Origin: Melieria omissa
Taxonomy: Eukaryota > Arthropoda > Insecta > Diptera > Ulidiidae
Direction of reading: 5' to 3'
Assembly (NCBI GenBank): GCA_963971225.1
Contig: OZ020268.1
Location: forward strand, 14,919,032-14,983,031
DNA: 64,000 nucleotides
Both the position numbers and the translations under genes were made by a program. The notes under the pieces were generated by a model. It did not search any database and had not been told where the DNA came from. It was given only the letters and a program-made list of their open reading frames with translations. This document shows, piece after piece, positions 59,250-64,000 of the stretch; within the stretch, counting starts at the first letter, position 1; each line of letters opens with the position of its first letter.

Positions 59250-59580
59250 ACTCTTCTTCTTCTTGACTGGCACGACAGCCCGATTGCGAGACTAAGGCGT
59301 AGCTACACGCAACCATACATGTTGTGCGTGTGAATTTTCTTAAGGTTAGAAAGGACCTACAGTTTTATGCCGATTCCGAACAGCGAGTTTGGAGCTTTTT
59401 CATAGGCAATTTTTGCTCTCAGAGGTTTGCCATTTCCTGCTGAGAGGACAGCCGCCGAAAGAACAATTTTTGTTTTTTCTTTTTTTCGGTGTTAGAAGCA
59501 ACGGAGTCTTGAATCTGGGTTCGAGCGTCGCATTTGACTCGCGGCCCAACGCACTAGCCAGCTAAGCTACGGCGGCTGCC
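59250..59580 (-). mobile_element. tRNA-derived SINE
   Basis: Read on the minus strand the element starts near 59578 with a tRNA-like head. TAGCTTAGCTGG (59569-59558) fits the RNA polymerase III A-box consensus exactly. About 30 bases further, CGCTCGAACCC matches the B-box consensus at 8 of 11 positions. A roughly 250-bp body follows, and the 3' end reads CGGGCTGTCGTGCCAGTC followed by (AAG)n. A tRNA head, a body and a short simple-repeat tail are the standard SINE layout. The tail was probably borrowed from a partner LINE not identified here. Confidence 0.7.
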
Positions 59581-60039
59581 GTAGTAGAATTCTTAAAAAT
59601 CATAAATTGAGTCAATTTAATTGACCCCACATTATTCACCTATTCTCTCTTATTCTCTTTCGTTTTTAGCTTTTTGATTTTGTATGCATCCACAATTACA
59701 ATTTTCCTTGAAAACATCTCCAAAAATCCATCAAAACCAACATCAAACAAAAGCAGATTTTTAAGGTTAATTTTATAAAAATCAAATCAAACATGTCAAA
59801 CGGCCAATTTCGCTGTTTAACGTGTAAATTTAGACTCAACAAAGAAATTCGCGTGAAAACCTCAAAGATTAAGTGGTTTTGAATATAAAAATACAACAAA
59901 TTTCAGGCGAAGTGAAGTAGCAAAACAAACCCACGTAGACTACGTTCGAAAATACGAACGCAAAAAAAACCCACAAAACATTTAGATGAGAAAAAAACTA
60001 ATATTTATTAGAAAAACCCCCGCAGCGGTGAGAGGTAGT
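59581..60039. other. AT-rich non-coding stretch
   Basis: Nothing recognised. Confidence 0.4.
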
Positions 60040-60850
60040 AATTGTTGGCAGCAGTGGGGGGAGGGGGTGTGATAGAGCGGGAAGCTGCTAATCGCATTGC
60101 TAATGATGTTACTGAAGATTTAAGAAACTTGAGTCAAGGCAGAACACGAAAATGGGAAGCAACAAAAAGGAGGCGAAAAGAAAACGTCAAGAACACAGAA
60201 ACTGGTGAAAGGGAGAGAGTTGTTGGAGTTCGTAGAAGCAGCATTTTGAAAAGAATTTAATGGAATTTTTTAATAAGTAATACGAAGGCGAAATAAATGA
60301 CAAAAGGAGCAATTCAAGTGAATGAGATGAGAAAGAGAAACTGGAAAATTGAAAACAGTAAACAAAATTGGAATGAAACTGAATAGAAAGAAACAAAAGG
60401 AGAAAAAACAAAAGGAGATGGGGGGAAAATGAAGGGAAAAGCAGAGGGAAAAAAGAATAAAAAGAAAATAATATAAAAAATAAAGTACAGAAGGAAAAAA
60501 GAAGTACAAATAAAACAATTTAAGGCAAAAAGAACGATACGACAGTACAAGCAACGAAAACAAAAATGAGAAAATGGGAAGAAATTAATAAAAATAAAAC
60601 AATTTAAGGCAAAAAGAACGATACGACAGTACAAGAAACGAGAACAAAAATGAAAAAATGGGAAAAAAGGAAAGGAAAAAAAGGCAATGAAAGATAAAGA
60701 GGAAACATTAACAATAAATATCAATTAATTGAAGATGGTAGAAAAGGAATGCGAAGAAATGTCCTTGGAGTAAAATAACGAAAAGGAATCAATCAAGAAT
60801 ATGGCACAGAAATAAAGTGGGAGAAACATAATAATAAAAGAAATGCTAAT
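60040..60850 (+). repeat. Long polypurine-rich tract with an internal duplication
   Basis: The plus strand is mostly A and G for about 800 bases, most strongly from 60240 to 60720. A unit of about 70 bases beginning AATAAAACAATTTAAGGC is present twice, at about 60509 and 60593 (84 bp apart), differing at a few bases. The Phe/Ser/Leu-rich minus-strand frames here are by-products of the skew, not genes. Confidence 0.8.
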
Positions 60851-60985
60851 GTAAAAGATAGATTATTGTGTGACACAAATGAGCCAACTGTGGCACAGCT
60901 TCCAGCCGGCTCACACAATCGATTTCGACGCTTCAGCTGTCGAATTCGGTTTCAGTGCCACATTTAGATATCAACGGCAACGGCG

Positions 60986-63900
60986 TTACTTACTTACTTA
61001 ACTGGCCATAACAACCCGTTATCGGGTTACGGCCTGCCGCAAAACTTCTCTCCAGGCGCCTCTGCTTCGCGCGCGCCTTCTCCAGTTGGTCACACCAAGA
61101 GATACCAGGGCCTCTTCCACTTGGTCCTTCCACCGGAGACACGGCCTCCCTCTTCGCCGTCGACCTTCAACCATCGCATCGAATACCTTTTTCGCCGGAG
61201 CTTCGTCGTCCATGCGGCAGACATGACCGAGCCAGCGTAGCCGCTGGATGTTAATTCGCTGCGCTACGTCCATGTCCTTATACAGCTCATACAGCTCGTT
61301 ATTGGTTCGTATGCGATAGTCGTCACCAACCCGAACAGGGCCGAAGATTTTGCGAAGCACCTTCCTCTCGAACACTCCAAGGGCCGCTATGTCGTTTCGT
61401 GTCATTGTCCATGCTTCAGCGCCATAGAGGAGCACGGGCAAGATAAGCGTCCTATAGAGTGAAAGTTTTGTCGGTCGAGAGAGGTCTCTACTTCTCAATT
61501 GCCTACCGAGACCGTAGTAGCACCTGTTGGCAAGAGTTATCCTTCGCTTTATCTCCAGACTGACATCATTGCTGCTGTTGATGGCGGTGCCAAGGTAGAC
61601 GAATTCCTTGACAACTTCAAAAGCATACCTGTCGGCCTCGACGTGAGACCCTAGCCGCTGCGAGTCCCTGCGTGTAGACAGCATATACTTCGTCTTGCCC
61701 TCATTTACCACCAGACCCATTTTGGCAGATTCTCTTTCGATAGCCGCAAAGGCAGCGGTGACATCTCGCTTGTTACGTCCGATGACATCAATATCATCAG
61801 CGTAAGCAAGGAGCTGGACACTTTTGTTGAAAATTGTGCCATTACGATGTACACCGGCCTTGCGCAGCACACTCTCCATGGTGAAGTTGAAGAGGTCGCA
61901 GGACAAAGGATCGCCCTGTCTGAAACCTCGAACGGTATCAAAGGGGTCGGAGAGGTCACTTCCAACCTTGACGGAGCTGCGCGTATTGCTCAACGTCGCT
62001 CTGCAAAGTCTAACGAGCTTTGCAGGGATACCAAGTTCAGACAATGCGGCATATAGGCGATCCCTTATCGGGCTATCGAATGCTGCCTTGTAATCGATGA
62101 AGAGATGGTGTGTATCGATTTGGTTCTCATGGGTCTTCTCCAGGATTTGGCGTAGAGTGAATATCTGGTCGATGGTGGACTTACCAGGTCTAAAGCCGCA
62201 CTGATAAGGTCCAATCAGCGCCTTGGCGAGTGGCTTTAGTCTTTCACATAATACGCTCGTCAGGACCTTGTATGCAATGGGAAGTAGGCTGATACCCCTG
62301 TAGTTGGCGCATATTGTTGGGTCGCCTTTCTTCAGCACAGGACAAAGGGCACTGAGGTTCCAATCGTTGGGCATTCGTTCCTCCAGCCATATTTTGCAAA
62401 TGAGCTGATGCATGCACCCAATCAGCTCACCGCCGCCGGCCTTGAACAATTCAGCTGGTAGCCCATCCGGCCCTGCAGCTTTGTTGTTCTTGAGTCGCTG
62501 GATAGCGACCCGGACCTCGTCATGGCTGGGCGGTGGCACATCCACACCGTCGTCGTCAATTGGTGCCATCTGGACATCTTCACCACTGGCGGTATTGTTC
62601 CTTTCGTCGCCTGCGAGCAGCTTGGTGAAGTGCTCCTTCCACAACCTCAGCACACCCTGCGCATCCGTAACCAGATCCCCGTTTTCGTCTCTGCAAGAAG
62701 ATGCCCCAGGCTTAAATCCTTCCGTAAGACGCTTAACTTTTTGGAAGAATTTTCGGGCGTCATTCCTGCTCCTGCACTCCTCGATTTCTTCACGCTCGCG
62801 CCTTTCTTGCTCCCGTTTCTTGCGTCTAAAAAGGCACCTCTCTTTCTTCCTTTCCTCCCGGTATTTTTCTGTCATGGCTCGCGTGGCGGCCGACTGCAGG
62901 GTCTTCTTGTATGCAGCATTCTTCACTGCAGTGGCTGCGCGACACTCTTCATCGTACCATTGGTTTTTTGGTGGTGGGCGTCGAAAACCAAGGACATTTT
63001 CTGCGGCGGCGCGCATAGAGTGGGATAAGTGAGCCCATAATCCGCCGATGTCATCAGGTGGAGAGGGGGAGCGACCGAGCTGGTTGGAGAGTTGAGCGGA
63101 GTAGACTTCGGCTACCCCTTGTGATCGCAGCTTACTGATGTCCAGCTTTCTTCGCAAACTAGGTTGTGCGGTCTTCGCTGCGCAAAGACGCATGCGTACC
63201 TTGGCTGCAACAAGGTAGTGGTCCGAGTCGATGTTGGGTCCTCGGAACGTGCGCACATCTAGAATGCTAGAAGCATGCCTTCCATCAATCACAATGTGAT
63301 CAATCTGGTTGCGGGTGGATTGATCGGGGGATAACCAGGTGGCCTTGTGGATATCGAGGTGCTGGAATCTGGTGCTACTAACTACCATGTTTCGTGCCGC
63401 GGCGAAATCGATCAGCCTCAGACCGTTGTTCGAAGTGGTCCCATGGAGGCTGAACTGCCCGACTGTGGGGCCAAAGATGCCTTCTCGCCCGACTTTTGCG
63501 TTGAAGTCCCCGAGGACAATTTTGACGTCATGGGCCGGGCACCTGTCGTAGACGTCCTCGAGCTTCGCATAGAAGGCATCCTTGGCCGCATCGTCCTTCT
63601 CTTCCGTCGGGGCGTGCGCGCAAATTAGGCTGATGCTAAAGTATTTAGCTTTGATGCGGATCGAAGCCAGCCGTTCGTTCACCGGAGTGAACCGAGAGAC
63701 GTGGTGGCGAAGTCTCTTGCTGACCACAAATCCGCAGCCAAATTCGCGCTTCTCCGCATGGCAGCTGTAGTAGATATCGCAGTCTGCTCGCTTGGAGCAA
63801 CCTTGTCCTGTCCATCGCATTTCCTGGATGGCGGTGATGTCAGCCTTACATTTCGTGAGGGCTTCCGCCAGTTGGATAGAGGCACCTTCCCTATAGAGGG

Positions 63901-64000
63901 TCCGGACATTCCAGGTGCATATCCTCAAATCATGGTCCTTGAATCGTTTGCTGTGGTCGTCAACATTGTGGGTTCCTTCCGAGGCTTGCTTTTTGGCTTT
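60986..64000 (-). mobile_element. RTE-clade non-LTR retrotransposon, 5' end outside the window
   Basis: A minus-strand element with one long reading frame, an extremely short 3' untranslated region (about 20 bases after the stop) and a 3' end made of (AAGT)n (about 60986-61001). A single endonuclease plus reverse-transcriptase frame, a tiny 3' region and a microsatellite tail in place of poly(A) are typical of the RTE clade. The 5' boundary is not in the window. Confidence 0.85.
61019..64000 (-). CDS. RTE-type endonuclease / reverse transcriptase, 5' partial
   Basis: The frame is open from the window edge to TAA at 61021-61019 (993 codons); no stop or frameshift is seen. The visible N-terminal codons (AKKQASEGTHNV... 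to HDLRICTWNV) continue upstream, so the start lies outside. Counting from the Leu before RICTWNV: apurinic-type endonuclease at about 1-245 with TWNVRT, QEMRW (Glu36), LGDFNAKVG (Asp141, Asn143), IDHIVID and SDHYLV (Asp236, His237); a linker with WYDEEC near 324; reverse transcriptase at about 480-780 with GPDGLPAELFK, ANYRGISLLP, QCGFRPGKST, FIDYKAAFD (Asp612), RGFRQGDPLSC and LAYADDIDVIGR (Asp711, Asp712); and a C-terminal WLGHVCRMDD region. All catalytic residues are present, so the protein could be functional. It would nick the target and copy its own RNA in the nucleus. Confidence 0.9.
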   Translation of the reverse strand, partial: KAKKQASEGTHNVDDHSKRFKDHDLRICTWNVRTLYREGASIQLAEALTKCKADITAIQEMRWTGQGCSKRADCDIYYSCHAEKREFGCGFVVSKRLRHHVSRFTPVNERLASIRIKAKYFSISLICAHAPTEEKDDAAKDAFYAKLEDVYDRCPAHDVKIVLGDFNAKVGREGIFGPTVGQFSLHGTTSNNGLRLIDFAAARNMVVSSTRFQHLDIHKATWLSPDQSTRNQIDHIVIDGRHASSILDVRTFRGPNIDSDHYLVAAKVRMRLCAAKTAQPSLRRKLDISKLRSQGVAEVYSAQLSNQLGRSPSPPDDIGGLWAHLSHSMRAAAENVLGFRRPPPKNQWYDEECRAATAVKNAAYKKTLQSAATRAMTEKYREERKKERCLFRRKKREQERREREEIEECRSRNDARKFFQKVKRLTEGFKPGASSCRDENGDLVTDAQGVLRLWKEHFTKLLAGDERNNTASGEDVQMAPIDDDGVDVPPPSHDEVRVAIQRLKNNKAAGPDGLPAELFKAGGGELIGCMHQLICKIWLEERMPNDWNLSALCPVLKKGDPTICANYRGISLLPIAYKVLTSVLCERLKPLAKALIGPYQCGFRPGKSTIDQIFTLRQILEKTHENQIDTHHLFIDYKAAFDSPIRDRLYAALSELGIPAKLVRLCRATLSNTRSSVKVGSDLSDPFDTVRGFRQGDPLSCDLFNFTMESVLRKAGVHRNGTIFNKSVQLLAYADDIDVIGRNKRDVTAAFAAIERESAKMGLVVNEGKTKYMLSTRRDSQRLGSHVEADRYAFEVVKEFVYLGTAINSSNDVSLEIKRRITLANRCYYGLGRQLRSRDLSRPTKLSLYRTLILPVLLYGAEAWTMTRNDIAALGVFERKVLRKIFGPVRVGDDYRIRTNNELYELYKDMDVAQRINIQRLRWLGHVCRMDDEAPAKKVFDAMVEGRRRRGRPCLRWKDQVEEALVSLGVTNWRRRARSRGAWREVLRQAVTR

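Noticed and set aside
59515..59580. Functional tRNA gene
   Set aside because: The A box fits but the B box is imperfect, no clean acceptor stem pairs, and the sequence continues into a SINE body.
60270..60724. Phe/Ser-rich minus-strand frames resembling membrane proteins
   Set aside because: Direct consequence of the polypurine skew on the opposite strand.
62412..63032. Plus-strand frames opposite the RTE gene
   Set aside because: Antisense shadows of the reverse-transcriptase coding sequence.

Overview
Eukaryotic, almost entirely non-coding DNA from a higher fly (Diptera). The reasons are the dense CAA/GTT and CA/GT runs, the mariner, hAT, Jockey-type and RTE-type elements, the many short TTAA-flanked elements, and the lack of compact genes. 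A tephritid-like fruit fly is my best guess from the transposon mix; that is inference only. No rRNA gene, functional tRNA gene, CRISPR array or prokaryotic feature was seen.

Layout. Bases 1-107 look like the 5' part of a protein-coding exon on the minus strand, with a good splice acceptor. What follows may be a very long intron or intergenic DNA. From 0.1 to 53 kb the unique sequence is AT-rich, with GC-rich islands (about 5.2-5.7, 11.9-13.1, 15.6-16.3, 20.2-20.7, 38.7-40.3, 42.2-42.7 and 50.5-50.8 kb). These islands carry no convincing gene and could be regulatory. A candidate last exon of a small membrane protein lies at 49.85-50.12 kb on the plus strand.

Mobile DNA. Non-LTR fragments lie at 2.56-3.64 kb (minus, RNase H type), 10.25-10.53 kb (same type, plus), 36.47-37.25 kb and 56.17-56.96 kb (two copies of one Jockey-type 3' end). 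A large RTE-clade element at 60.99-64.0 kb (minus) keeps an open reading frame to the window edge. DNA transposons are a nested pair of mariners (53.84-56.11 kb), a hAT derivative with an 8-bp target duplication (45.65-46.79 kb), a foldback family at 6.2-7.4 kb with a rearranged relative at 8.76-9.33 kb, a pogo-like 238-bp element at 10.94 kb, a 335-bp element at 16.87 kb and a 432-bp element at 44.81 kb. A tRNA-derived SINE lies at 59.25-59.58 kb.

Most notable pattern. At least six elements sit between TTAA duplications. Five of these begin with a 9-17-bp inverted terminus such as CCCTTTC or CACTAGAATGCC and carry a short palindrome near an end. Two elements abut at 14.6 kb and share a single TTAA, and one is nested inside the hAT element. 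A separate set has CAC-starting termini next to TTA or TAA. The window is therefore mainly a record of layered transposition around one or two host exons.
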